Positions 27,935 to 36,139 of a DNA stretch of 64,000 nt are shown in pieces. The DNA is from CAJCJE01 sp963818685. Its GTDB lineage: Bacteria > Actinomycetota > Actinomycetes > Mycobacteriales > Pseudonocardiaceae. Location of the stretch: positions 62,001 to 126,000 of the forward strand of contig CAWFTJ010000010.1 in assembly GCA_963818685.1 (NCBI GenBank), in the 5' to 3' direction. The stretch's first letter is position 1; the number at the start of each line of letters is the position of its first letter. The notes beneath the pieces are model-generated. The model was not told the DNA's origin. It did no database searches and saw nothing but the letters and a program-made list of their open reading frames with translations. The position numbers and the translations under genes are program-made.

Positions 27935-27975
27935 GCACAATAAGTTGAGCAATTGCGTTTTTGTAGTGATTGTGC
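27935..27975. promoter_or_regulatory. operator candidate between TetR and monooxygenase genes
   Basis: GCACAAT at 27935-27941 and ATTGTGC at 27969-27975 are perfect inverted arms. The palindrome GCAATTGC at 27949-27956 lies between them. The region is unusually AT-rich for this genome and holds both divergent promoters. Confidence 0.5.
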
Positions 27976-28029
27976 TTTCCTTGCCGAGTGGTGATCACCG
28001 CACCACGCCGCCAGAGGAGGAGAAGTGCC

Positions 28030-29186
28030 ATGAACGCAGCGGAAAACGTTCGAATTGCCGTGATCGGCGGCGGCCCCGGCGGGCTGACCCTGGCTCGGAT
28101 CCTGCAACGCGCCGGCATCGCGTGCACCGTGTTCGAACGGGAAGGCTCGGTGGTGGCCCGGTCACAGGGCGGCACTCTTGACATGCAGGCCGAGACCGGC
28201 CAGGTCGCGCTGCGCACAGCCGGCCTGCTGGCCCAGTTCCTCGCGCTGTCCCGACCAGAAGGCCAGGACGGCCGCATGCTGGACAAAACCGGCAGAGTCC
28301 TGCTCGAACATCACGCCGACCAGGATGACCAGGAGAAACCTGAGATCGACCGCGGGCAGCTGCGCACCCTCCTGCTCGACTCGCTGGCCCCCGGCACCGT
28401 GCGCTGGCACAGCGACGTCCGCGAGATCCGCGAACACGCCACAACCGGCTACGAGATCTTGCTCGCCGACCGCACCGCGTACCTCGCGGACGTGGTCGTC
28501 GGCGCGGATGGCGGCTGGTCAAAGGTGCGGCCCCTGCTGTCCTCGGCAAAGCCCGCGTACACCGGCGTCACCTTCGTCGAGATCCACCTCGACGAGGTCG
28601 ACGAGCGGCATCCGGACCTGGCCGAACTGGTCGGCAACGGCAGCATGTTCGCGCTCTCGGACAACAAGGGTCTGCTGGCCCAGCGCAACAGCGGCAGCCA
28701 TGCTCGGGTCTATGCCGCACTGCGCGTCCCGGAGGACTGGGCCCGCACATCCGGGATCGACTTCGCCGATCCGGCGGCCGCTCGTCCGGCGCTACGCGCC
28801 TACTTCGCCGACTGGGCGCCGGAACTGCTCGCCCTGATCGATGCCGGCGACCAGGAGTTCGTCCCGCGCCCGCTCTACGCGCTCCCGTTCCCGCACGCCT
28901 GGAACTCACGGCCGGGCGTGACGTTACTCGGTGACGCGGCGCACCTCATGTCACCGTTCTCCGGTCTCGGCGCCAACCTTGCCATGCTCGAAGGCGCGGA
29001 ACTCGGCACTGAACTCGCCGCCGCGATCACGGCGGCACCTCGGTCGATGACGCGATCGCCCGATATGAATCCGTCATGCTCCCGCGTGGCGCCGATGCCG
29101 CGGAGGGCGCGGCGCACGGAATCGATATTGCCATTTCAGCGGATGCTCCACTTGGTGCACTCGCCTACCTTGGGGAGAACGCTTGA
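28030..29186 (+). pseudogene. TetX-like FAD-dependent monooxygenase, late frameshift
   Basis: About 385 residues of a PHBH-fold flavin monooxygenase. IAVIGGGPGGLTLARILQRA binds FAD, DRGQLRTLLLDSL and VVGADGGWSKVR are the middle motifs, and the DG and GD motifs are intact (VTLLGDAAHLMSPFSGLGAN). At about 29031 the frame is lost by one base. The true C-terminus (GTSVDDAIARYESVMLPRGA and on to LGALAYLGENA) continues in another frame to TGA 29184-29186, while the open frame runs to 29205 with an unnatural tail. The family hydroxylates tetracyclines or other aromatics. The start ATG 28030 follows GAGGAGGAG. Only the last ~50 residues are affected, so activity might persist if the shift is real. 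Confidence 0.82.
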
Positions 29187-29337
29187 GCCCGACGCATTCG
29201 GCTGAACCAGCTGACAACCGGACAACTTCATAGCCAACGCAGCCAGCCGGGCAGCCATGGCCGCGGTATCGATCAACGGGTTCTTAAGCGCTTGCGTCCA
29301 CAACTGTTACTGCCGAACGACCGAGTAGAGGCGAGCG

Positions 29338-29844
29338 ATGACAGAACTGTTGGGGGCCTCCACCGACCACGACGATCGGTCCTGGCACCACCATTCCTGT
29401 GTGCAGCATTCGTTCGCAGGCGAGCAGGCGCTACAACGCGGATTAGCCGGCTACCTGACGGCGATCGCCACCGCGCTCGGCGTCGGACTGGAGTCGTGCA
29501 CGATCGACGCATACGCGCCGGCGAGTGCATATCTCGCGCTGGACTGGCAGCAACGACGCTGCCCGGGTGTGGAACTGGCGCTGTTGTGGGACGAACAGTG
29601 CGGCTGGGCAGCCGCGCTGGAAGGCGAGGCCGCCGAGGACTTCACCATCCTCGGTTACCTCGATGGTGACGTGCTACCCGAACCCGACATGGTGGCTCGG
29701 TTCGCGGCAGCGGTCCAGCACGACACCCTCCCGCAACGCAACGGTCCTGCGCGAAGCAGCTCCATCGGGCCCGGTCCTGGTGCACCGCCGCTGCCCAGAG
29801 CGGAACTGGCCCGCAGGCTGGCCCGGTACGCGCTACTGGTCTGA
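29338..29844 (+). CDS. DUF6292-like protein
   Basis: A 168-residue soluble protein. Its core reads QRGLAGYLTAIATALGVGLE, then PASAYLALDWQ, VELALLWDEQCGWAAALEG and LGYLDGDVLPEPDMVARFAA. This matches what I recall of DUF6292, a family almost confined to Pseudonocardiaceae and often found near accessory genes. No function is known. The ATG at 29338 follows GAGGCGAGCG. Its last 12 bases overlap the convergent TetR gene. If the assignment is right, the gene is a lineage marker supporting a Pseudonocardiaceae host. Confidence 0.65.
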   Translation: MTELLGASTDHDDRSWHHHSCVQHSFAGEQALQRGLAGYLTAIATALGVGLESCTIDAYAPASAYLALDWQQRRCPGVELALLWDEQCGWAAALEGEAAEDFTILGYLDGDVLPEPDMVARFAAAVQHDTLPQRNGPARSSSIGPGPGAPPLPRAELARRLARYALLV

Positions 29845-30426
29845 TCGCGCGGTCTCGACGCCCTCTCGGACGAGGGTCAGCAGCCGGTCGAGGCGGTTCG
29901 GTGGGGCGCCGCTGAGCGCGATGCCGTTGGCCAGGCTCAGCAGTTCCATCACGTCGAGGTCGGCGCGGACCACGGCGGCCTGCTGGGCACGGGTCAACAG
30001 GGCTGAGGCGGTCGCGTGCATGGCCGCGTGCCATTGGCCGAACAGCGTGGACCGGGTGCCGGCGCGGTCGTCCACGATGGCGAGGGCGAGCTCCTTCTTG
30101 CTGGTGACGTGGGCGATGAAGTCCGCAAGCCAGGAGAACAACGCGTCGCGTGGGCTGCCCGCGCTGGCGAGTTGGCCGCCACGCGCGCACAGGGCGGCGA
30201 CCTCGTCGGCGTAAACGGCGACGATGAGGTCGCTGCGGGTGGGGAAATGCCGATACATCGTGGCGTTCCCGACTCCGGCTCGGCGGGCGATGTCATCAAG
30301 GGGCGCGTCGATGCCGCGTTCGGTGAAGACGTCCTTGGCAGCGGCCAGCAACAGCTCGCGGTTGCGTTGCGCGTCCGCGCGGCGAGGCCGCGAGCGCGGT
30401 TCGGCCTCCGCGTCGGATGGCGACAT
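29833..30426 (-). CDS. TetR-family transcriptional regulator (second)
   Basis: A 197-residue regulator. The N-terminal helix-turn-helix is RELLLAAAKDVFTERGIDAP, then DDIARRAGVGNATMYRHFPT. The C-terminal part resembles the SbtR-like TetR C-terminal domain (LFSWLADFIAHVTSKKELAL). ATG is the likely start. No divergent partner gene is intact: the upstream side is occupied by remnants of a broken minus-strand gene. It is therefore probably an orphaned regulator. The ligand is unknown. Confidence 0.88.
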   Translation of the reverse strand: MSPSDAEAEPRSRPRRADAQRNRELLLAAAKDVFTERGIDAPLDDIARRAGVGNATMYRHFPTRSDLIVAVYADEVAALCARGGQLASAGSPRDALFSWLADFIAHVTSKKELALAIVDDRAGTRSTLFGQWHAAMHATASALLTRAQQAAVVRADLDVMELLSLANGIALSGAPPNRLDRLLTLVREGVETARSDQ

Positions 30427-30465
30427 GCTGTTGAACCTACCAACGCGGCCTCGCGCTGGGCGGGT

Positions 30466-30820
30466 TCAGCCGAACAGGCGCGCGAGATGGTAGTCGATGA
30501 CGGCGATCACATCGTCGAGTCGGCGGTGGCCGTGCAGCAGATCCATGAGCTCACGAGTTCACCGGCCTCGTGAGCTTGGTCGAGCGTGCCCGCGATCAGT
30601 TTCTCGCGCGGCGTCTCGTCGATCAGGAACACCGCCGCCAACTCGGGGTCGTTGAGGCTGCGCACGTAGTAGGCCAGCTGCACCCGCAGGGTGTCGCGAC
30701 GTAGGGCAGCGCGAGGAGGTTGTACTTGGTCTCGAAGCAGTACTGGACCAGGCACAATGCCGCGCCTGCCTTGGCGCGGCATCGCGGCGAACCGGCGCGA
30801 CGGCCGAACTCAGCCACGAA
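30466..30820 (-). pseudogene. remnant of an unidentified minus-strand gene
   Basis: Coding-like pieces occur in successive minus-strand frames: LVQYCFETKYNLLALPYVA (about 30810-30755), RVQLAYYVRSLNDPELAAVF and on to EKLIAGTLDQAHEAGEL (about 30690-30550), and MDLLHGHRRLDDVIAVIDYH ending at TGA 30466-30468. At least two frameshifts separate them. I do not recognise the family. Confidence 0.5.
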
Positions 30821-30869
30821 CGCCTCCTGCGTCCGACCCCACTCGACGCCGACCAGTACGCCTGACCAG

Positions 30870-31300
30870 CAACGACGGCGTGATCGAGTACCGGTTCGCG
30901 GCCATGATCGGCCAACTGGACCACTGGCGGATCGATCCGGTCGGCATCACCCACCATCATGTGAGCGTCGAACTCCCACTGGACACGGTCGAGCTGATCA
31001 CCGAGTCACGCGACACGCTCGGGCTGCCCCGCTGGTCAGCGCCGCTACTACTCATACGACCTGATATCCATGCCGCAAGGCGAGAACATCGCCGCCGAAC
31101 TAGCCGCGAGCGGCACGCTGACCGAGGACGAGTTCTGGGTGACGGTTGCCGACCGACGACCTGTTCGCCGACGAATTCGCACTGTCCCGTCTGAACCGCC
31201 TGCAACTGCGGGACAACGGCACATTGCGGAATCCGCCAGCTCGATACAAGACCGTAAATCCCGAGCGCACGAGGATATCAGTCGGCTAATCTTCCTCCGT
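30870..31300 (+). pseudogene. remnant of an unidentified plus-strand gene
   Basis: Protein-like segments appear in three plus-strand frames: GVIEYRFAAMIGQLDHWRID with VELPLDTVELITESRDTLGL, then YYSYDLISMPQGENIAAELA with TLTEDEFWVTVAD, then DDLFADEFALSRLNRLQLRD. Their order and spacing fit one gene broken by two frameshifts near 31035 and 31150. I cannot name the family. It lies head to head with the minus-strand remnant. Confidence 0.5.
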
Positions 31301-31331
31301 CACTCGTGAAGAGGACGAAGGTGGGCCGACG

Positions 31332-31500
31332 ATGGAAACATCCAACAACAACGAACCGGGTACAGTTCTGCTTGCTGGCATCGTCGGTTCCACCACATAC
31401 GGTCTCGCCGGAACGGAATCCGATGTGGACAGAACGGGCGCCTTCGCCGCACCCGCACTGTCACTGCTCGAACTGGACGCGTCCGCGTTGAGCAGGGTTC
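31332..31500 (+). pseudogene. nucleotidyltransferase domain protein, truncated
   Basis: The start encodes GTVLLAGIVGSTTYGLAGTE followed by SDVDRTGAFAAP. The motif GSxxYGxxxxxSDxD (GSTTYGLAGTESDVD) is the catalytic signature of the DNA polymerase beta-like nucleotidyltransferase fold of predicted phage/bacterial nucleotidyltransferases. After about 55 residues the similarity ends where the convergent NAD(P)-binding gene begins, so roughly three quarters of a normal 200-250 residue protein are missing. A deletion joint near 31500 is likely. Confidence 0.65.
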
Positions 31501-31515
31501 CGGATCAGCGGTTCA

Positions 31516-32142
31516 TCAGCCGACGGCGAGCAGCGTACGGTGATGGCGCGCTGCCGTCGCCTCGTCGACCAGGGCGACCGCGAGATCGGCGTAGCGGAAC
31601 AGCGGCGCGTCCGCGGGCCTGTCGAGAGCGGTGCCTGTCGAGGTGCGGTAGTGGCCGGTGCGGTCGCCGTCCGGGTCGAGCATGGTCGGCGGGGGCGCCA
31701 CCAGCAACCAGTCCAGTTCGGTCCCCACGGTGCGGAACACCGCGAGTTCGGCCCGCCTTGCCTGGACGAACGGTCGGTACTCGGCGGGAAGCTCGGGCAC
31801 ACCCGGCAGCACCGTGCCCAGGCTCACCGCGACCAGCCTCGACACGCCGGCCTTGGCCGTGCCGGCGAGCAACGCCTCGGCAACGCGCACGTAGAACTCC
31901 TCGTGCGCAACGTCGGCCTGGTAGACCGAACTGATCACCGCGTCGTGACCTGCCGCGATCTCGGCCACCCGCGCGCCGTCCCCGGCATCGCCGGTAACCA
32001 CGGTCACTCCTGGCCCGGCAAGGTCGACGTGCCGGGCCGGGTCGCGCACGACGGCGGTGACCTCATGGCCACGGTCGACGGCCTCGGCCAGCACCCGTCG
32101 ACCCGCCCGACCTCCGGCCCCGAACACCACAATTCTGCTCAT
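31516..32142 (-). CDS. NAD(P)-binding atypical SDR (NmrA/YwnB-like)
   Basis: A 208-residue protein. RIVVFGAGGRAGRRVLAEAV is the N-terminal nucleotide-binding motif. AVVRDPARH follows strand 2, and the rest matches short flavin-reductase/YwnB-like atypical SDRs, with no YxxxK pair. These enzymes reduce quinones or flavins or act as sensors. The ATG 32142 is used; the longer frame to 32424 runs antisense through the HxlR gene. It is divergent from that HxlR gene, which probably represses it in response to a redox or aldehyde signal, as in YodB/HxlR systems. Confidence 0.85.
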   Translation of the reverse strand: MSRIVVFGAGGRAGRRVLAEAVDRGHEVTAVVRDPARHVDLAGPGVTVVTGDAGDGARVAEIAAGHDAVISSVYQADVAHEEFYVRVAEALLAGTAKAGVSRLVAVSLGTVLPGVPELPAEYRPFVQARRAELAVFRTVGTELDWLLVAPPPTMLDPDGDRTGHYRTSTGTALDRPADAPLFRYADLAVALVDEATAARHHRTLLAVG

Positions 32143-32215
32143 GGACGCGAAGGTAGCGGCAGATGGGTCGGTTACCGCAACGATAGTGCGGCGGCATGCC
32201 CGTATCGTGGGCGAC

Positions 32216-32584
32216 GTGAGCGAGCCACTCGACCCGGACATGTTCGCCTGCTGCACGGACACGCAGATCCCGATGCGGATCGGCGACAAGTGGGCCGCGA
32301 AGATCATCACCTGCCTGCGCGACGGCCCGCGCCGATTTTCCGAGTTGCAGGTGCCGCTGCGCGGGATCACCCCGAAGGTGCTCACCGAATCGCTGCGGGC
32401 GATGGAGCGCGACGGCATGATCACCAGGACGGCCTACCCGGAGATTCCACCAAGGGTCGAGTACGCGCTGACCGACCTCGGCCGGAGCCTGTTCGAGCCG
32501 TTGGACGCGCAGTGCGCGTGGACACGCGCACATTTCGATGAACTCAGCGCCGCCCGCGCCCGCTACAAGATGCGTACGTCGTAG
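32216..32584 (+). CDS. HxlR-family transcriptional regulator (short)
   Basis: A 122-residue single winged-helix regulator: IGDKWAAKIITCLRDGPRRF, then LQVPLRGITPKVLTESLRAM, TRTAYPEIPPRVEYALTDLG. Two adjacent cysteines near the N-terminus (MFACCTD) fit the thiol-sensing YodB/HxlR group, which detect diamide, quinones or aldehydes through cysteine. GTG 32216 is used; GTG 32207 is equally possible, and neither has a strong ribosome binding site. It is divergent from the NAD(P)-binding gene. The arms ACGATA (32180) and TATCGT (32203) in the gap are a weak operator candidate. Confidence 0.85.
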   Translation: MSEPLDPDMFACCTDTQIPMRIGDKWAAKIITCLRDGPRRFSELQVPLRGITPKVLTESLRAMERDGMITRTAYPEIPPRVEYALTDLGRSLFEPLDAQCAWTRAHFDELSAARARYKMRTS

Positions 32585-33654
32585 GCTTCCGCGCTCTCGT
32601 CGGTGAAGGCGAGCAGCCGCGAACCTTCCTCCTCGATCGCGGATTTGTTTCGAGTGGACAGTCGGCGGAACGGTTCGACGGTGAGCACCGCAGTCCGGCC
32701 TTCCCTGGCGATCTGCCACTTCCCGCTGGTGTACCCGTCGACGAGCAGTGCAGCGCGGATGATGCCGTTGACCGTGAACAGCCGCGCGCGGTGCTCGGCC
32801 GGCATGATCCGGCCGGTGTCGGCGTGAGACAGCAGGATGTTGTCGAAGTCCGGGAGGAACCGCACCAGCGCGTCGACCTCGGCGCCGGGACGGGGTGCGT
32901 CGGGCAGGTCGAACAGCTCGGTGCCTGACTCGGCGCGGAAGGTGACCAGGTCCGGCCGAAGGCGGTCGAACACCTCGCCGAGTCTGGTCAACCCCGACCA
33001 CTTCTGCGCGTCCGCGACCGAGGCCGGGCCGAACGCGGCGAGATAGCGCAGGACGAGCGAGTCCAGTGCCCGATTTGTACACAAAGGACGACTGAGCCAG
33101 GTCTGCGCGGTGGTGACCGTGGTCTGGCCGCGGCGCCCCCAGACCGCGCGTGGCGGCAGTTGCACGAGCGGCAACGCGGAACGGACCACGTCGAGCAGGG
33201 CCTGCCGGTCCCGATCCGGCCAGCGTCGCAGCAGCAGCGTGCCCAGTTCGACGGTGCTCCTCGGCTTCTCCTCGACGAGCGCGCGGCCGTACTCGGCGAT
33301 CTCCGCGAATTCGACGCCGTCGAGCTGCTTGCGGTAGGCGTTGCGCACCACCCGCTCCAGCATATTCTGGTGCAGCGGCCGCAGTGCGAGGCAGTCGGCG
33401 GCGCTGACCAGGTGCACGGTGCCGCGCATCAGCGCGATCCGTACCACGCTGCGGTTGAGCAGCAGATCGGCGAGAGCTTGCGGGCGGAAGCCGGCGAGCC
33501 GGGTCCACAGTCCGGTGTAGGGCGGGAACGGCGCCTGCGCCTGGAGGCCGACCAGGTGCTCGACCGCGTCCAGCACTCCGAGGTCGGCGCGGCATAGCAG
33601 GAGTTGCCGATCGAGCGTGGCGCGGTTGCACGCCCTGTCGGTCAAGGTGGTCAT
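32563..33654 (-). CDS. winged-helix DNA-binding protein, AlkZ-like (HTH_42)
   Basis: A 363-residue protein of PF06224. Members include AlkZ and YcaQ DNA glycosylases, which release bulky or crosslinked bases. The N-terminal LVGLQAQAPFPPYTGLWTRL contains the Q-A-Q pair that in AlkZ forms the catalytic QxQ motif. VRIALMRGTVHLVSAADCLA, DLVTFRAES and VDGYTSGKW match other conserved blocks. In producers of DNA-damaging natural products these proteins provide self-resistance, but many family members sit in no such cluster and their substrates are unknown. The gene overlaps the 3' end of the HxlR gene by 22 bases. ATG 33654 is the start. Confidence 0.85.
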   Translation of the reverse strand: MTTLTDRACNRATLDRQLLLCRADLGVLDAVEHLVGLQAQAPFPPYTGLWTRLAGFRPQALADLLLNRSVVRIALMRGTVHLVSAADCLALRPLHQNMLERVVRNAYRKQLDGVEFAEIAEYGRALVEEKPRSTVELGTLLLRRWPDRDRQALLDVVRSALPLVQLPPRAVWGRRGQTTVTTAQTWLSRPLCTNRALDSLVLRYLAAFGPASVADAQKWSGLTRLGEVFDRLRPDLVTFRAESGTELFDLPDAPRPGAEVDALVRFLPDFDNILLSHADTGRIMPAEHRARLFTVNGIIRAALLVDGYTSGKWQIAREGRTAVLTVEPFRRLSTRNKSAIEEEGSRLLAFTDESAEAYDVRIL

Positions 33655-34212
33655 CAGGTCGCCCTCCGCTCGGTAGCCAGCACCCTAAGCGGTACCCCCG
33701 ACAGCATGGATGATGATGACGCTTGTCACGTCGGCTTTTCCTGCGTCGGCCGGGAATGTTCTCGGCCGGACCGCCGTTGTACGCGGCGGTCGGTACGGTG
33801 CAAGTCCCCTGGGCCTCATCCCTTTGCCGTCACGGAATACCGGTTCGGCCGGAGCCGTGTTCGTGCCTTTCGCCGAGAGGCGACTGCCGTACCGGCCGAC
33901 GACGCCACCGTCGGCCGACTCCCCCTTCGCGGCTGGCGGTGGTCCTGTCTTCTCCTCGGCTGCGGCGTGCCGTTCCAGTCCGAATGGCCCAACTGTCCGC
34001 CTCGGCCGCCGTGTCAAATCGGACAGGTGAGTTGTGCACACCCACGCCAGCTGTCCACAATCGCCCCGCAAAACCCCCACCGCCAGCTTGACAACGGTAC
34101 GTTGGAGAGGGGCACGCCCCCCGGGAGTGGTGGGGGCTGCGCGTGGGCCGGCGCGTTTGGTGGCTGCGCGTTTGGGGGAAATTTGCGGGGATGGGTGGGT
34201 TTGGCTCTTGGG
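33655..34212. other. 558-base gap without a supportable gene
   Basis: Open frames exist on both strands (for example 33685-34080 minus) but they lack motifs and look like GC-driven shadows. Near 34115-34145 a C-run/G-run inverted repeat around GGGAGTGGT could act as a GC-type terminator for the minus-strand SDR gene. GGCTGCGCGT occurs twice close together. Two sites resembling actinobacterial DnaA boxes (TTGTGCACA, CTGTCCACA) lie at about 34030-34055 but are too few to mean an origin. Confidence 0.45.
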
Positions 34213-35097
34213 TCAGGTTACCGGGAGGCCGGCCGAGTATTCGTGGTGGTAGGCGGGGGTCGGGGGAGGATAGGGGTCGCCGAGGGGCTCGCCGGTGCGG
34301 GCGTCGATGCCGAGGATCCGGCATGTCGTGCGCCACATTCGTTGCTGCGTCGCGACTCCGGCGGCAGCGCGCGGCAATGCCTGGATGCGGCGGCCGCGGA
34401 GGTAGGCGCCGTTTGGGATGCCTTGGCTCGTGCACGCGTAGAGCACCGCGTCGACCATCAGGGCGCGGGACAGGGGCGGTTGGCCGCCGCTGGCTTCGAC
34501 GCCGGCCGGTTGCATGGCCAGGCTTCTGGCGAGTGAGCCGCTGAGCCTGCCGGCGACGGACTGGCTGAACATCATCAGCGCCAGTTTGCACTCCGTGTAG
34601 GACCACGACGGATAGTAGCGGCGCTCGGTGGGGGCCATGTTGGCCTTGGGCACGCCGAGCGGGTGGGCGTCGCCGACGAGTTGGAGCATGCGGCCGACGC
34701 GGCTGGCGCGGAGCAGGGGGAGCACGCCGAGCATGACGAGCGCGGGGCCGAGGTAATTTACCTGCCAGGTGAGTTCGTTGCCGTCCTCGGTGACGGTACG
34801 CGTCGGGGGTGGGCGCAGGTCGACGGCGTTGACGACGACGTCGATCTCGCCGGTGGCGCTGAGCGCGCGTCTGGTGAGTTCGCGGGCCGCGCGCAGCTGG
34901 GTGAAATCGGCGGGTAGGGAAATGACCCGGCAATTGTCGTCGATGCCGGCGAGTTCGCCGCCGAGCAGCGCGGTTTCCGCGGGGTCGGCGCCGTGCAGCA
35001 ATAATGTCGAACTCAGTCCGACCATTCGCCGAGCGATCTCGTTACCGACCCTGCCGGTCGCCCCGAGCACCAGGGTGGTTCTTCGCGCGGCGCCCAT
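34213..35097 (-). CDS. atypical SDR oxidoreductase
   Basis: A 294-residue protein. TTLVLGATGRVGNEIARRMV is the nucleotide-binding region, and YTECK provides the catalytic YxxxK. The usual NNAG is replaced by NAVD, and the motif before the Tyr is QLVGDAH without an obvious catalytic Ser. It resembles retinol-dehydrogenase-like SDRs. The ATG at 35097 has GGAG seven bases upstream and gives MGAARRTTLVLG; the frame extends a further 24 bases to 35121. It stands alone. The substrate is unknown, and the non-canonical motifs make activity uncertain. Confidence 0.8.
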   Translation of the reverse strand: MGAARRTTLVLGATGRVGNEIARRMVGLSSTLLLHGADPAETALLGGELAGIDDNCRVISLPADFTQLRAARELTRRALSATGEIDVVVNAVDLRPPPTRTVTEDGNELTWQVNYLGPALVMLGVLPLLRASRVGRMLQLVGDAHPLGVPKANMAPTERRYYPSWSYTECKLALMMFSQSVAGRLSGSLARSLAMQPAGVEASGGQPPLSRALMVDAVLYACTSQGIPNGAYLRGRRIQALPRAAAGVATQQRMWRTTCRILGIDARTGEPLGDPYPPPTPAYHHEYSAGLPVT

Positions 35098-35233
35098 CTG
35101 CCCGCTCCCTCCCTGCGACAAAAACCGGCGGCGGCTCCGCCAGTCGTATCAGGGAAATCGGTTTCAGAGCCGTTCCGTTACTGGTTGCAACCGGACAGTG
35201 TGAATTGGCGTGGATTTCGCCGGGAAAACCGAC

Positions 35234-35968
35234 TCAGCGGACGAGCAGGAATACCGCGCCGCCGACGATCGGGCCGACGAGGCCGCCCGCGATGGCCTGG
35301 GCCACGGTGTGGTCACTCAACTGCACGCGGGACCAGCCGACCAGGATGACGCCGAGCACGAGCAGGGCGTACCACGGGCCGTAGAGCAGCACCATCGTGG
35401 CGACGGCGCCGCCGGCGACCGCGGTGTGGATCGAGATCTTCCATGCCTGAGTGATCGCAAGGCAGACGATCAGGGTGACCAGCATGGCCACGTCCAGGGC
35501 GATCAGGTCGCGCGGGGCGTTGCCGATGACCAGGATGGCGAGCCCGGTCGCGGTGAACACGCCGCACAGCGTGAGCGGGATGAGCCTGCCCTCGCGGTTG
35601 CGTACGTGATGGCCGTCCCACCTGCCCTTGCGGGCGCCGCTGATGATGAAGATCATCGGTGCGACGCTGGAGCAGACGGCCACGATCAGGCCCCAGCCGA
35701 AGGTGGGACCGATCCGATGGCCGGTGGCGTGCCATGCGGTGGCGAGTGAGAGCAGGACCACGACGATGGCCGGGCTGAACACCTCGGTGACGACCTTGGC
35801 GGCCAGGCGGCGGGACGAGCGGGCGGGTGTACTGCCAGGCGAGCCAGCGGGCGCACTGCTGGGCGGGCCGGTGGGTGCACTGCCGGGCGGGCCGGTGGGT
35901 GCACTGCCGGGGATCGCCGCGTTCTGGGCGTCGTCTTCGACTGTCGACACCGGGAGACCTCGTTCCAT
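35234..35968 (-). CDS. PAP2-family membrane phosphatase-like protein
   Basis: A 244-residue membrane protein. An N-terminal cytoplasmic Pro/Ser/Gly-rich stretch (residues ~20-52) made of 8-residue repeats (GSAPTGPP) is followed by six hydrophobic segments (for example FSPAIVVVLLSLATAW and LIVAVCSSVAPMIFIISG). PAP2-type motifs are present: KGRWDGHHVRNREGR, KISIHTAVAGG in place of the usual PSGH, and SRVQLSDHTVAQAIAG with the SRxxxxxH pattern. The family removes phosphate from lipid phosphates at the membrane. Because the SGH motif is altered to SIH, the activity should be regarded as likely but unproven. It is divergent from the universal stress protein gene. Confidence 0.82.
   Translation of the reverse strand: MERGLPVSTVEDDAQNAAIPGSAPTGPPGSAPTGPPSSAPAGSPGSTPARSSRRLAAKVVTEVFSPAIVVVLLSLATAWHATGHRIGPTFGWGLIVAVCSSVAPMIFIISGARKGRWDGHHVRNREGRLIPLTLCGVFTATGLAILVIGNAPRDLIALDVAMLVTLIVCLAITQAWKISIHTAVAGGAVATMVLLYGPWYALLVLGVILVGWSRVQLSDHTVAQAIAGGLVGPIVGGAVFLLVR
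35812..35911. repeat. 24-bp in-frame tandem repeat
   Basis: About four copies, two nearly identical, of a 24-base unit encode GSAPTGPP on the minus strand at the N-terminus of the PAP2-like protein. The more distal copies have drifted (SSAPAGSP, GSTPARSS). Such in-frame repeats commonly vary in copy number between strains. Confidence 0.7.
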
Positions 35969-36139
35969 GCCTGCTAACGATTAACGCGAAAATCCGCATA
36001 ACGGACATCTACCCTGATGACCTGGTGGCGAGTTCCGCGTGACGGATGCACAGTAGAAGATATCTTCCCGCACCACTGGCACCGCTTCGCGACAACGCGT
36101 TCGCGGCCGCCGACAGCAAGCGCCAGCGAGGAGTCATCG

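Noticed and set aside
33800..33880. GGTGCAAGTCCC resembling part of a cobalamin riboswitch
   Set aside because: The remaining conserved elements and pairing are not found, and no B12-related gene is downstream.
34030..34060. Two DnaA-box-like sequences
   Set aside because: Only two imperfect copies, no AT-rich unwinding element and no dnaA/dnaN nearby; not an origin.
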